From: Streptomyces sp. NBC_00285
Lineage (GTDB): Bacteria; Actinomycetota; Actinomycetes; Streptomycetales; Streptomycetaceae
DNA length: 64,000 bases
NCBI RefSeq assembly: GCF_036174265.1
Contig: NZ_CP108055.1
Span: 1,054,001-1,118,000 of the forward strand
Direction: 5' to 3'
Part shown: positions 28,032-36,519 of the stretch, piece by piece
How positions within the stretch are numbered: position 1 is the stretch's first letter
How the letters are laid out: each line of letters opens with the position of its first letter
The notes under the pieces: generated by a model
Told to the model about the DNA's origin: nothing
The model's input: the letters and a program-made list of their open reading frames with translations, nothing else
Databases searched by the model: none
Position numbers and translations under genes: made by a program

Positions 28032-28502
28032 ATGGCTCACCAACTCCGTGCGGTGGGGCTCGACTTCATCGGGACCGCACCCGTACGGCTGGTGTTCGCG
28101 CAGGAGATGTCTGCACCCCCGGAAGCCGTCTTCCGGGCGCTCGCCGAGGACGTGCCCGGCTGGGCGCAGTGGTTCTCGGCGGTGACGCTCGCCCGGGCGA
28201 CCGGGGACGGCTCGACCCGCGAGATCCACCTCAAGGGCGGCGGACGCTTCCAGGAGACGATCCTCGCGTCGAAGGAACCTGAGGTGTACGCCTACCGAGT
28301 CGACGTGGCCAATGCCCCCGGCGCCCGCGCCATCGCCGAGGAGTGGCGTCTCGCCCCCGCCGGTACGGGCACCCGGGTGCGCTGGACGTTCGCCGTGGAC
28401 GGCACTGCGGCGTTCCGCGTCGTCGCCAAACTCGGGGGCGCCGGGCTGGGCAAGGCCTTCCGCAACGCGGTCAGGACCCTGGACGGACAGCTCACCGGAT
28501 AG
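28032..28502 (+). CDS. SRPBCC family protein (polyketide cyclase/dehydrase-like)
   Basis: A 156-residue START/SRPBCC-fold protein, the hydrophobic-ligand-binding barrel used in polyketide cyclases and Coq10-like carriers. Family features are the first strand VRLVFAQEMSAPPEAVFRAL, the WAQWFSAVTLAR segment and the final helix GKAFRNAVRTLDGQL. No catalytic signature is visible, so it may be a ligand carrier. It lies 49 bases after the DeoR regulator on the same strand and converges on cds1. The hairpin over its ribosome binding site may limit translation. Confidence 0.82.
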   Translation: MAHQLRAVGLDFIGTAPVRLVFAQEMSAPPEAVFRALAEDVPGWAQWFSAVTLARATGDGSTREIHLKGGGRFQETILASKEPEVYAYRVDVANAPGARAIAEEWRLAPAGTGTRVRWTFAVDGTAAFRVVAKLGGAGLGKAFRNAVRTLDGQLTG

Positions 28503-28506
28503 CGGT

Positions 28507-28524
28507 GGCCCCCGGGCCGGGGCC
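28507..28524. terminator. Bidirectional hairpin between SRPBCC and cds1
   Basis: GGCCCC (28507-28512) pairs with GGGGCC (28519-28524) with a six-base loop, between two convergent genes and touching the cds1 stop codon. Confidence 0.5.
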
Positions 28525-29651
28525 TACCGGTCCGGCCACAGACCCGTCTCCAGCAGTGAGCCGATCGCTGTCGTGTACGGCTCGATGTCCAGCCCCTGCT
28601 CGGCGAGCCAGGTGTCGGAGTAGTACTTGTCGAGGTAGCGGTCACCGGGGTCGCAGAGCAGCGTGACGACGCTCCCCCGGCGTCCCTCGGCCACCATCTC
28701 GGCGATGATCTTCAGCGCGCTCCACAGCCCGGTGCCGGTCGAGCCGCCCGCCCTGCGGCCGATGGCCTGCTCCAGGGCCCGCACGGCGGCGACGCTCGCC
28801 GCGTCCGGGACCTTCATCATGCGGTCGATCGCGCCGGGCACGAAGCTCGGCTCCATGCGCGGCCGGCCGATGCCCTCGATGCGCGAGCCGCAGTCGCACG
28901 TGACGTCCGGATCGCCGGTGGTCCAGCCCTCGAAGAAACAGGAGTTCTCCGGATCGGCGACACAGATGCGGGTGTCGTGCTGCATGTAGTGGACGTACCG
29001 CGCGAGGGTCGCCGAGGTGCCCCCGGTGCCGGCCGTGGCGACGATCCACGCGGGCTCCGGAAATCGTTCCAACTCCAGCTGCCGGAAGATGGATTCGGCG
29101 ATGTTGTTGTTGCCCCGCCAGTCCGTGGCCCGTTCCGCGTAGGTGAACTGGTCCATGTAGTGGCCGCCGGTCTCCACTGCGAGGCGGGCGGACTCCTGGT
29201 ACATCGTGCGCGGATCGTCCACGACATGACACCGGCCGCCGTGGAGCTCGATGAGGCGGATCTTCTCCGCGCTCGTCGTGCGGGGCATGACCGCGATGAA
29301 GGGCACGCCGATCAGTTTCGCGAAGTACGCCTCGGACACGGCCGTCGAGCCGCTGGACGCCTCGATCACCGGACGGCCCGGCCGGATCCAGCCATTGCAC
29401 AGGCCGTAGAGGAACAGGGAGCGGGCCAGCCGGTGTTTGAGGCTGCCCGTCGGGTGGGTCGACTCGTCCTTGAGGTACAGGTCGATGCCCCATGTCTCGG
29501 GCAGCGGGAAGCGCAGGAGGTGGGTGTCGGCCGACCGGTTGGCGTCGGCCTGGACCTTGCGGACGGCTTCTTTCAGCCAGCCGCGGTAGGCGGCGTCACT
29601 GCGGTCGACATCGAGGGTGTCGCCGGTCCGGGTCTGCTGAGGGGTACTCAC
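28524..29651 (-). CDS. cds1: L-cysteine desulfhydrase Cds1 (PLP-dependent)
   Basis: A 375-residue cytoplasmic fold-type II PLP enzyme. Cds1 of mycobacteria (Rv3684 type) degrades L-cysteine to hydrogen sulfide, pyruvate and ammonia. The PLP lysine is in [20 protein letters not shown], near residue 73. The substrate loop [13 protein letters not shown] and the phosphate-binding glycine loop [15 protein letters not shown] are present. The cysteine-rich stretch [16 protein letters not shown] is typical of this subfamily and absent from cysteine synthases of the CysK/CysM type. Its length equals that of Cds1. It is transcribed alone, with a perfect inverted repeat (29747-29765) upstream. Confidence 0.87.
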   Translation of the reverse strand: MSTPQQTRTGDTLDVDRSDAAYRGWLKEAVRKVQADANRSADTHLLRFPLPETWGIDLYLKDESTHPTGSLKHRLARSLFLYGLCNGWIRPGRPVIEASSGSTAVSEAYFAKLIGVPFIAVMPRTTSAEKIRLIELHGGRCHVVDDPRTMYQESARLAVETGGHYMDQFTYAERATDWRGNNNIAESIFRQLELERFPEPAWIVATAGTGGTSATLARYVHYMQHDTRICVADPENSCFFEGWTTGDPDVTCDCGSRIEGIGRPRMEPSFVPGAIDRMMKVPDAASVAAVRALEQAIGRRAGGSTGTGLWSALKIIAEMVAEGRRGSVVTLLCDPGDRYLDKYYSDTWLAEQGLDIEPYTTAIGSLLETGLWPDR

Positions 29652-30012
29652 GACAGGGCTCCTTACGCTGCGCGCCGACGGCGGGTCGCGCGGCCGACGC
29701 CTCGATCATAGACACCTTCCGCACGCTCCTCACCTGCATAAACGCACCTTTGAGAGCCTCAAAGGCACCCCTGGGGTCTGGATACGCCAAACCTGCGGTG
29801 TCGCCTGCGGGGGCGCATTCGAACGAGTGCTCCGGACACTTTCGGCCAGGTGTCAGGCGCACTGGTGCTCGACGCCCGTGGCGGGCAGACTTCACCAGTC
29901 AAGTCGGGACGGATGTCTCGAACGGGGGCGCACACTGGATCACGACAGTCGACCCTCGGCCCACGCGGGAACACGGGCCGGCACACCGACGCGCGCAAGG
30001 GGGCGGGACGGC
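29652..30012. other. Divergent intergenic region upstream of cds1
   Basis: 361 bases between the cds1 start and a small hypothetical gene. On the minus strand TATGAT (29705-29710) is a good -10 box for cds1, without a clear -35 box. An inverted repeat at 29747-29765 lies further upstream. Nothing else was recognised. Confidence 0.5.
29747..29765. promoter_or_regulatory. Inverted repeat CCTTTGAG-N3-CTCAAAGG upstream of cds1
   Basis: Perfect 8-base arms with a three-base spacer, about 37 bases upstream of a TATGAT box on the minus strand and about 96 bases before the cds1 start. The position would suit an activator, for example a cysteine-responsive regulator. The A+T content is unusual for this genome. 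Confidence 0.55.
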
Positions 30013-30336
30013 ATGGCGGAGCCGGAGTTCACGGCTATGGGCGTACGGATCGGCAAGAGGTTGCGCTCGCTCACCCGGGCCGGTCAGGTGCGGATCAACG
30101 ACGGCAGACTGGAACTGCTCACCAGTTACGGCAGCGAGATCGACAGCGCGCCGGTGCAGGCAGTACGCGCCTCCAAGCCCTGGTTCGCGGCGGACGACCG
30201 GGCCCTCGCGGATCTCAACGGAAACCGGTATCTGCTGACCCTGGGCGATCACGACCCCGCCCCGGGCGAGCCCGGCCCACCGGCGGCACGCCGGTTCATC
30301 GAAGCGGTACGCAGGGCCTCGGGGCGTCGGGACTGA
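30013..30336 (+). CDS. Small conserved hypothetical protein
   Basis: A 107-residue hydrophilic protein without transmembrane segments, recognised only as typical of Streptomyces hypothetical proteins. It contains GVRIGKRLRSLTRAGQVRIN and TSYGSEIDSAPVQAVRASKPW, then LADLNGNRYLLTLGDHD and a proline-rich tail. Basic residues cluster in the first third. ATG 30013 was chosen; a methionine nine codons later could also be the start. It is followed after 211 bases by the anti-sigma-type ATPase gene on the same strand. Function unknown. Confidence 0.65.
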   Translation: MAEPEFTAMGVRIGKRLRSLTRAGQVRINDGRLELLTSYGSEIDSAPVQAVRASKPWFAADDRALADLNGNRYLLTLGDHDPAPGEPGPPAARRFIEAVRRASGRRD

Positions 30337-30547
30337 GTCGTCGCACCCGGCGCGGACAGGCTTTGCCGACCGCGAGTTGCGCTACCGCACCTCCTGCGTC
30401 ACGCTGATCTCACATCACTCTGGGTTTACCGGCGATTACGCTGCGAACCAGCCCGCCGGGCACGAGAGCAGGCGGCCGTCTCCACTCAGTCACCCGCTCG
30501 ATCCGAACTCCGTGTTCTTCCGGACCTCACGTCGGGGAGTCGCAGCT

Positions 30548-31084
30548 GTGATCAGTCACCCGAACAGGCACTGCACGGTAGAGCTCCAAGCTCTGCCTTC
30601 GCGGATCGGCCAGGTCCGCAGAATCCTTTCCGCGCATTTGCGCTACTGGCATATGGATCCCCTCATAGACCGGGCCGAGCTCGGTGTGACGGAGCTGTTG
30701 ACCAACGTCCACCGGCACGCCCGGCCCGACAAGACGTGCACCGTGGAGATCGAGCTGCTGCTCGACCGGCTCATGGTCTCGGTGCACGACCACGACCCGC
30801 GTCTGCCGGTCGTGGCCGACATCGAGGACACCGAGCCGCTCGCCACGTGCGGTCGCGGGCTCGCGATGGTCGCCGCGGTCAGCGAGAGCTGGGGCGTGCG
30901 GCCGGACGGCGAGTCGGGCAAGGTCGTGTGGTTCACGCTGCCGACGCCTGCCGCCGCGCGGCCCGCCGCCGCACGCCCGCTTCGGCGGACGTCCGTGGAG
31001 AAGCCCGCGCTCAGGTTCGCGGAGGTTTCCGTGGACAGCCACCGGCCCGAACACGCTCCCGCCCGGTCCGCCGTTGCCGGCTGA
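30548..31084 (+). CDS. Anti-sigma-factor-type ATP-binding protein (HATPase_c, RsbW-like)
   Basis: A 178-residue GHKL-fold ATP-binding protein of the large Streptomyces family of RsbW/SpoIIAB-like serine kinases. The N box is LGVTELLTNVHRHARPD, the G1-type box DPRLPVVAD and the G2 box CGRGLAMVAAVSESWGV. These proteins bind a sigma factor or an anti-anti-sigma factor and use ATP to phosphorylate the latter. No sigma or STAS partner is adjacent. GTG 30548 was chosen because GGGGAG lies eight to nine bases upstream. The C-terminal 35 residues are extra and low-complexity. Confidence 0.85.
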   Translation: MISHPNRHCTVELQALPSRIGQVRRILSAHLRYWHMDPLIDRAELGVTELLTNVHRHARPDKTCTVEIELLLDRLMVSVHDHDPRLPVVADIEDTEPLATCGRGLAMVAAVSESWGVRPDGESGKVVWFTLPTPAAARPAAARPLRRTSVEKPALRFAEVSVDSHRPEHAPARSAVAG

Positions 31085-31104
31085 CCGGGCGGTGACACCC
31101 CTCC

Positions 31105-33666
31105 TCACTCGGTCGCGATCGCCCGCAGCACGTCCAGGCGAGCGGCGCGCCGGGCAGGGCGCAGGCCCGCGAGGGCTCCCGCCGCGAGGCCCACCAGGGC
31201 GACCACCGCGAGTCGCAGCGGTGGCAGCGCGAAGGCGAAGGTGCTGTCGCTCGCACCGTCCGAGGCCTCGACCAGGACCCAGCCGAGGAAGGCGCCGAGG
31301 GCGAGCCCGCCGACGGTGCCGAAGGCGGCGACCAGAACGGACTCCCAGCGGACCATGGCCCGCAATTGGGACCGGGTCTGGCCCACGGCCCTCAGCAGAC
31401 CCAGTTCGCGGGTCCGTTCGTGGATCGCGAGGGTCAGTGTGTTGGCGATGCCCAGCAGGGCGATGAGGACCGCGAGGGCGAGCAGCGCGTAGACGAGCGT
31501 CAGCATCATGTCGATCCCGCCGGCCGAGGACTGTGCGTACTCGTCGCGGGTCTGCACCTCGGGATTGCCGTACCGTGCCGCCACCTTCTCCACCGCCGCC
31601 TTGCCCGCGGTGGCGCTCACGCCTTCCTTGAAGGAGACGGCGACCAGGGTGTCGGAGTCCTGCGTGCGGTGCGGAGCCCAGGCTGCCCGGGTGATGACGT
31701 AGTCCCCCGCCAGCTCGGACTGTCCGTAGAGCGCGCGGACCGTGAAGGTCCGTGACGTGCCGTCGGTGAAGGTCAGCCGGGCCGTGTCACCGGTGGCGAG
31801 GTGCTGCTTGTCCGCCTCCTTCCCGGTGATGGCGATGCCGTCGGTGCCCAGGTCGTTCAGGGAGCCGCGGACCGTGCCGAGGTCGAAGGTGCGCGCAAGG
31901 GCGGGCGGGTCGGTGACGGTCAACGCCCTTCCCTGGCCGTTGACTTCGGCGACCCCACGACCGAGTCCCACCGCCGTGTCCACCTCCGGCAGTTGCTGCA
32001 CCGCCCCGGCGAGCCGGGGGCTCAGGCCGCTGCCGCCCGCGCCGAACGACGGTGTGCTGACGGCGAGATCCCCCGCGAAGGACCGGGACACCGTCTGGTC
32101 CATGGTCGCCTTCAGGGACGCCCCGAACACCGTGAACAGCGACACCACGGCCACCCCGATCATCAGCGCGCTCGCGGTGGCGGCGGTCCGTTTGGGGCTG
32201 CGCAGGGCGTTGCGGCGGGCGAGCCCGCCGGTGACTCCGCGGAGTCGGTCGAGGGGGCCGCCGAGAACGCGTACGGCTGTCGTGGACGCGACCGGGCCGA
32301 GCACCACGAAGGCGGCCAGGGCCAGCACGGCTCCGGTGCCCGCCAGCAGAATGGACGGGGACACAAGGACGCCGGTGAGGGTGACGGCCAGGGCGAGCGC
32401 GGCCAGACCCGCCCCGGTGACCGCGCGGACGCGGGAGGCGCCCGACTGGTCGACGGCCGTTTCGCGCAGGGCGGCCAGCGGGGCGGTGCGCCCGGCGCGT
32501 ACCGCGGGCAGCAGCGCGGAGCCGAGGCAGACCACGATGCCGACCGCGAGCGGCAGCGCCAGCGACAGGGCGCTGACCACCAAGTCGCCTTCGGGGAAAG
32601 GGAATCCGATGGCTGGGAACAGGGCCTGGAGCCCGGCGGCGATACCGATGCCGCCCGCCAGGCCCGCGGCCGACGCAGTCACGGCCACGACGCTCGCCTC
32701 GGTCAGGGCCGACGCGGTGACCTGACGACGGGAGGCGCCGAGAGCTCGCAACAGGGCGTTCTCGCGGGTGCGTTGGGCGACGACGATCGCGAAGGTGTTG
32801 TGGATGGAGAAGGTGGCGACCAGGAGGGCGACGCCCGAGAACACCAGGAGGAACATCGTGAAGATCGACAGGAACCGGCTGGAGACCATGTCGGTGTTCT
32901 CCTGGGTCGACTCCTGACCGGTGATGGCCTCGACTCCCTTGGGCAGCACGGGTGTCAGCCGGCCGACGAGTTCCCGCTGGCCGACGCCGGGAGTCGCGCG
33001 CACCTGGATGCTCGACGCCTGGTCGTGCCCGGCCGTGAGGTATTTCTCGGCATCGGCCAGGGTCATGCCGGTGAAGGTCACCTGGGCCATGCCGTCGCCG
33101 CCGCCGAAGGTCGCCAGGCCCACGATCGTCACGTCGACGGGGTCGGGCGTACGCAGGACGGTTGTGTCGCCGATCTTCAGATCGCCCCGCTTCGCGGTGC
33201 CCCGGTTGATGACGACCTCGCCGGGCCTCTCGGGGGCGCGTCCCTCGGCCAGTCGGTACGGGTTGAGCTCGGGGTCGTCGATCCAGTTGCCGGCGAGGGT
33301 CGGCGGGCCCTGGCCCCCGATGGGCTTGCCGTCGGCGCCGGTCAACTGGCCGGCGCCCTGGATGTCGGGCACGGCGGCCGCGACACCCGGGACCTGTTCT
33401 ACGGTCCTCACGAGACCGGCAGCGACCGGTTGGCGCACCCCCTGGCTCTCTCCCGGCGTGGTGATGGCTCCGGCGCTGCGGACCACCGCATCCGTGCCGC
33501 CGGTCGCTTTGCCGAACATGGTGTCGAAGCCGGCGCGCAGTGTGTCGCCCATGACGAGGGTCCCGGCGAGGAAGGACACGCCGAGGAAGACCGCGAGGAA
33601 GGTCCCGGCGAAGCGCCGCTTGTGGGCACGCAGGGAGGAGACGCTGAGGCGTACGGAGGCGTTCAT
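31105..33666 (-). CDS. ABC transporter permease (FtsX/MacB type)
   Basis: An 853-residue membrane protein with two FtsX-like permease repeats. After the first helix (FLAVFLGVSFLAGTLVMG) comes a MacB-type periplasmic domain, then an FtsX core with VALLVATFSIHNTFAIVVAQ and RTRENALLRALGASRRQV. The second half repeats this with LLGIANTLTLAIHERTRELG and LLRAVGQTRSQLRAMV. Large permeases of this kind export peptides or lipoproteins or act in cell-envelope stress. The start overlaps the stop of the ATPase gene (ATGA). With the SHOCT protein it forms a three-gene operon divergent from a TetR gene. Confidence 0.92.
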   Translation of the reverse strand: MNASVRLSVSSLRAHKRRFAGTFLAVFLGVSFLAGTLVMGDTLRAGFDTMFGKATGGTDAVVRSAGAITTPGESQGVRQPVAAGLVRTVEQVPGVAAAVPDIQGAGQLTGADGKPIGGQGPPTLAGNWIDDPELNPYRLAEGRAPERPGEVVINRGTAKRGDLKIGDTTVLRTPDPVDVTIVGLATFGGGDGMAQVTFTGMTLADAEKYLTAGHDQASSIQVRATPGVGQRELVGRLTPVLPKGVEAITGQESTQENTDMVSSRFLSIFTMFLLVFSGVALLVATFSIHNTFAIVVAQRTRENALLRALGASRRQVTASALTEASVVAVTASAAGLAGGIGIAAGLQALFPAIGFPFPEGDLVVSALSLALPLAVGIVVCLGSALLPAVRAGRTAPLAALRETAVDQSGASRVRAVTGAGLAALALAVTLTGVLVSPSILLAGTGAVLALAAFVVLGPVASTTAVRVLGGPLDRLRGVTGGLARRNALRSPKRTAATASALMIGVAVVSLFTVFGASLKATMDQTVSRSFAGDLAVSTPSFGAGGSGLSPRLAGAVQQLPEVDTAVGLGRGVAEVNGQGRALTVTDPPALARTFDLGTVRGSLNDLGTDGIAITGKEADKQHLATGDTARLTFTDGTSRTFTVRALYGQSELAGDYVITRAAWAPHRTQDSDTLVAVSFKEGVSATAGKAAVEKVAARYGNPEVQTRDEYAQSSAGGIDMMLTLVYALLALAVLIALLGIANTLTLAIHERTRELGLLRAVGQTRSQLRAMVRWESVLVAAFGTVGGLALGAFLGWVLVEASDGASDSTFAFALPPLRLAVVALVGLAAGALAGLRPARRAARLDVLRAIATE

Positions 33667-34472
33667 GAGGACCCCTCCGTCCCTGTCCGTGCGCGGGACC
33701 CGGCCCGTGCGGGCGTGTCGAGGGCCTTCATCCGGTCCAGGACCCTGTCGGCCGTCGGGGATTCCATCCGGTCCACCAGACGTCCGTCGGCGAGGAAGAC
33801 GACCTCGTCGGCGTGGGCGGCGGCGACCGGGTCGTGGGTGACCATGACGACCGTGCGGGCCGTGTGGCGCACGGTCCTGCCGAGCAGACCGAGAACCTCG
33901 CCGCCGGAGCGGGAGTCGAGGTTTCCGGTGGGTTCGTCGGCGAAGACGACATCCGGCCGGCCGGCGAACGCGCGGGCCACGGCGACGCGTTGCTGCTGTC
34001 CGCCGGAGAGTTCGGCCGGCCGGTGGTGGAGCCGGTCGCGCAGGCCGACGACGTCGACGAGCGCGTCGATCCACTCCGGATCGCCCTCGCCGCCCGCGAG
34101 ATCGAGCGGCAGCCTGATGTTCTCCTCCACGGTCAGCGTCGGCACCAGGTTGAACGCCTGGAAGACGAAGCCGACGCGGTCCCGGCGCAGCAGGGTCAGC
34201 CGGCGGTCGTCGAGGGAGCTCAGCTCGGTGTCGCCGATGTAGGCATCGCCCGTGGTCAGTGTGTCGAGGCCGGCCGCACAGTGCATGAGGGTGGATTTGC
34301 CGGAGCCCGAGGGCCCCATGATCGCGGTGAAGCGGCCGGCCGGAAAGTCGACGCTCACCCCGTCCAGGGCCCGCACGCCGGTGTCGCCACTGCCGTACAG
34401 CTTCACGGCGTCGACCACCCTGGCGGCCGGCAGCGACCGCATCGTGGCTGTCCTGGCTGTCGTGGCGGTCAT
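33663..34472 (-). CDS. ABC transporter ATP-binding protein (LolD/MacB type)
   Basis: A 269-residue cytoplasmic ATPase that partners the FtsX-type permease downstream. The Walker A GPSGSGKSTLMHCAAGLD, the Q-loop FVFQAFNLVPTLTVEENI, the signature LSGGQQQRVAVARAF, the Walker B VVFADEPTGNLDS and the H-loop VTHDPVAAAHAD are all intact. The wording is that of the MacB/LolD/FtsE class, which drives mechanotransmission rather than bulk import. It overlaps both neighbours by four bases, so the three genes are translationally coupled. Confidence 0.94.
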   Translation of the reverse strand: MTATTARTATMRSLPAARVVDAVKLYGSGDTGVRALDGVSVDFPAGRFTAIMGPSGSGKSTLMHCAAGLDTLTTGDAYIGDTELSSLDDRRLTLLRRDRVGFVFQAFNLVPTLTVEENIRLPLDLAGGEGDPEWIDALVDVVGLRDRLHHRPAELSGGQQQRVAVARAFAGRPDVVFADEPTGNLDSRSGGEVLGLLGRTVRHTARTVVMVTHDPVAAAHADEVVFLADGRLVDRMESPTADRVLDRMKALDTPARAGSRARTGTEGSS

Positions 34473-34762
34473 GCCGCACCGCCCTTGCCCGTCGTCCGGC
34501 CGAACTGCTCGTCCAGCACGGAGAGCCGGCGCCAGTACTCGTCCTCGTCGATCTCGCCGGAGGCGAAGCGTCGGCCGAGCACGGCGATCGGCGCGTCGCC
34601 GGACGGAGCGGAGTCGGCGACGGCGCGCCACGGTCCGCGGTGGCCGCGCCGACCGGCGCGGCGCAGGACGGTGACGACGCCGAGCACGACGGCCGCCCAG
34701 ATCAGCGGGAAGAAGAGGATCCACGGTCCGGGGCCGCCGTCCCAGTTGGCGAGGGTCTGCAT
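34469..34762 (-). CDS. SHOCT domain-containing membrane protein
   Basis: A 97-residue protein with one transmembrane helix near the N-terminus (WILFFPLIWAAVVLGVVTVL) and a C-terminal SHOCT (short C-terminal) domain with AVLGRRFASGEIDEDEYWRR. SHOCT helices bind other proteins and often accompany membrane-stress or transport genes. It is the first gene of the ABC exporter operon, overlapping the ATPase start by four bases, and is divergent from the TetR gene across 188 bases that contain a palindrome. Confidence 0.85.
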   Translation of the reverse strand: MQTLANWDGGPGPWILFFPLIWAAVVLGVVTVLRRAGRRGHRGPWRAVADSAPSGDAPIAVLGRRFASGEIDEDEYWRRLSVLDEQFGRTTGKGGAA

Positions 34763-34922
34763 GTCGGTTCATCTCCCTGGCATTACTGAACGCGGAGTTC
34801 GGTGATGCTTCGAGACTGGCTTCCGGGAGGGGTCCGGGTCGTCGTACGGGCAGCGGCAGTACGGATACCTCCCGGGGAGTACACGGGCCGGTCTCGTCTG
34901 CTCCGCAAAGACCCTCGACTTC

Positions 34923-34942
34923 TGTAACTACTAGTATGTACA
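34923..34942. promoter_or_regulatory. Palindrome between the ABC operon and TetR gene
   Basis: A 20-base imperfect palindrome centred at 34932/34933: TGTA, AC, TACTAGTA, TG, TACA, with eight of ten base pairs symmetric. It is A+T-rich in a very G+C-rich region and ends eight bases before the TetR ATG. Likely TetR operator, so the regulator would control its own operon and possibly the divergent one. Confidence 0.55.
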
Positions 34943-34950
34943 GTACGTGT

Positions 34951-35514
34951 ATGAGCACCTCGGACCGACTGATCGAGTCCACCCGTGAGCTGCTGTGGGA
35001 ACGCGGCTATGTGGGCACCAGCCCCAAGGCCATCCTGGAGCGCGCCGGCGCCGGACAGGGCAGCATGTACCACCACTTCAAGGGCAAGCCGGACCTCGCG
35101 CTGGCCGCGATCCGGCGGACCGCCGAGGAGCTGCGGGCCACCGCGGAGGCAGCGCTCGGCGGGCCCGGCACGCCGTACGAACGCATCGAGGCGTATCTGC
35201 GGCGCGAGCGGGACGTGCTGCGTGGCTGTCCGATCGGCCGGCTCACGATGGACCCGGACATCATCGCCAGCGACGAACTGCGCGCGCCCGTCGACGAGAC
35301 GATCGACTGGATCCGCGAACGCATCGCCGCCATCGTCGAAGAGGGCAAGGAACAGGGCCAGTTCGCGTCCCGGCTGGACGGCGAGGAGATCGCGGCGACG
35401 ATCCTCGCGACCGTGCAGGGCGGTTACGTCCTCGCCCGCGCGTCCGGCTCACCCGCGGCGTTCGACACGGGCGTGCGGGGACTGCTCGCACTGCTCACAC
35501 CCCCACCGTCGTAA
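34951..35514 (+). CDS. TetR/AcrR-family transcriptional regulator
   Basis: A 187-residue repressor. The N-terminal TetR helix-turn-helix is clear: RLIESTRELLWERGYVGTSP, then KAILERAGAGQGSMYHHFKG, at residues 6-45. The C-terminal ligand domain has CPIGRLTMDPDIIASDELR and the helix RERIAAIVEEGKEQGQF. ATG 34951 was chosen over the upstream ATG because the latter lies inside the palindrome. It heads a four-gene cluster with the cupin, DUF4865 and phosphotriesterase-family genes. It probably represses them until an unknown ligand binds. Confidence 0.9.
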   Translation: MSTSDRLIESTRELLWERGYVGTSPKAILERAGAGQGSMYHHFKGKPDLALAAIRRTAEELRATAEAALGGPGTPYERIEAYLRRERDVLRGCPIGRLTMDPDIIASDELRAPVDETIDWIRERIAAIVEEGKEQGQFASRLDGEEIAATILATVQGGYVLARASGSPAAFDTGVRGLLALLTPPPS

Positions 35515-35527
35515 GGGAGTTCACCTC

Positions 35528-35923
35528 GTGCAGATCACCCGACAGCGCCCCGGGACCCGGCAGGGAGCGGCCGAGAACTTCACCGGAACGGTCTGGCTCG
35601 ACGAGCTGGCCGCACCTCCCTCGCCGTCCCGGCTACGGATGTTCAGCGTCCACTTCGCACCCGGCGCGCACACCGCGTGGCACCGCCATCCGCACGGCCA
35701 GGCGCTGTATGTCACGGAGGGCGAGGGTCTGGTGCAGCGCAGGGGCGGTGCCGTCGAGCCGATCCGCGCGGGCGACACGGTGTGGATCCAGCCGGGCGAG
35801 TGGCACTGGCACGGGGCCGGGCCACGGACCTTCATGACTCACGTCGCGGTCGTCGAGGCCGCGCAGGACGGCACGACCGCCGACTGGGACGCCCACGTCG
35901 CCCCCGAGGACTACCCCGCCTGA
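35528..35923 (+). CDS. Cupin domain protein
   Basis: A 131-residue single-domain cupin. The first cupin motif, FAPGAHTAWHRHPHGQALYV, shows the metal-binding histidines, and the second is WIQPGEWHWHGAGP. Small cupins with this wording accompany TetR regulators and include hydroxynitrile-lyase-like and dioxygenase-like enzymes. The GTG start at 35528 comes 13 bases after the TetR stop, with AAGGGAG before it. It is followed after 11 bases by the DUF4865 gene. The reaction is unknown. Confidence 0.85.
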   Translation: MQITRQRPGTRQGAAENFTGTVWLDELAAPPSPSRLRMFSVHFAPGAHTAWHRHPHGQALYVTEGEGLVQRRGGAVEPIRAGDTVWIQPGEWHWHGAGPRTFMTHVAVVEAAQDGTTADWDAHVAPEDYPA

Positions 35924-35934
35924 GGAGGCACCGG

Positions 35935-36519
35935 ATGCACGCCATGCAGTACGAGCTCACGCTGCCCGCCGACTACGACATGACCGTCGTCCGCGCGCGG
36001 GTGGCCCGGGTCGGACATCTTCTCGACGACTGGCCCGGGCTCGGCCTCAAGACGTACCTGATGCGGGAGCGTGGGGTGAACGGCTCGCCCGTCAACCAGT
36101 ACGCACCCTTCTACCTCTGGAACACCATGGAAGGCATGAACACCTTCCTCTGGGGCGGCGCCTTCCAGGGGCTGAGCAACGACTTCGGGCGGCCGTCGGT
36201 GCGGCAATGGACGGGTCTGTCGTACGAGGAGGGCGGCGCCGTCGGGACCCCTGCCCGGTCGGCCGTACGGCGGCGTCAACCGGTGCCCGAGGGCGTGGAG
36301 TTGGCCGAAGTGATGGCGGACGCGGTGGGTGGGACGGAGCGGCTCGCCCGGGAGGACGGCGCGGTGTTCGCGGCCTCCGCCGTGGACACGGCCCGCTGGG
36401 AGCTGGTCCACTTCTCGCTGTGGGCTCACGAGGCGCCCAAGACCGACGGTGACGTGTTCGAGGTGCTGCACGTGTCGGCGCCGGGGCGGGAGCGGCTGCC
36501 GCGGGGGCAACAGTGGTGA
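35935..36519 (+). CDS. DUF4865 family protein
   Basis: A 194-residue protein with the DUF4865 hallmarks MQYELTLPADYDMTVVRARV, GLGLKTYLMRERGVNGSPVN and LWGGAFQGLSNDFGRP. It consists of a repeated ferredoxin-like alpha/beta barrel of the kind seen in stress-response A/B-barrel proteins, judged from the alternation of predicted strands and helices. ATG 35935 has GAGGAGG five to nine bases upstream. It lies between the cupin and phosphotriesterase genes and overlaps the latter by four bases, so the three are translated together. Activity unknown; a role in oxidising or sensing an organic ligand is only a guess. Confidence 0.83.
   Translation: MHAMQYELTLPADYDMTVVRARVARVGHLLDDWPGLGLKTYLMRERGVNGSPVNQYAPFYLWNTMEGMNTFLWGGAFQGLSNDFGRPSVRQWTGLSYEEGGAVGTPARSAVRRRQPVPEGVELAEVMADAVGGTERLAREDGAVFAASAVDTARWELVHFSLWAHEAPKTDGDVFEVLHVSAPGRERLPRGQQW

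Noticed and set aside
30377..30547. N-terminal extension of the anti-sigma-type protein to 30377
   Set aside because: The extension has no family resemblance and lacks a ribosome binding site, whereas GTG 30548 has one.
31801..34242. 813-codon open frame on the plus strand
   Set aside because: Antisense to the FtsX-type permease and ATPase, both with intact motifs; the frame itself is low-complexity.
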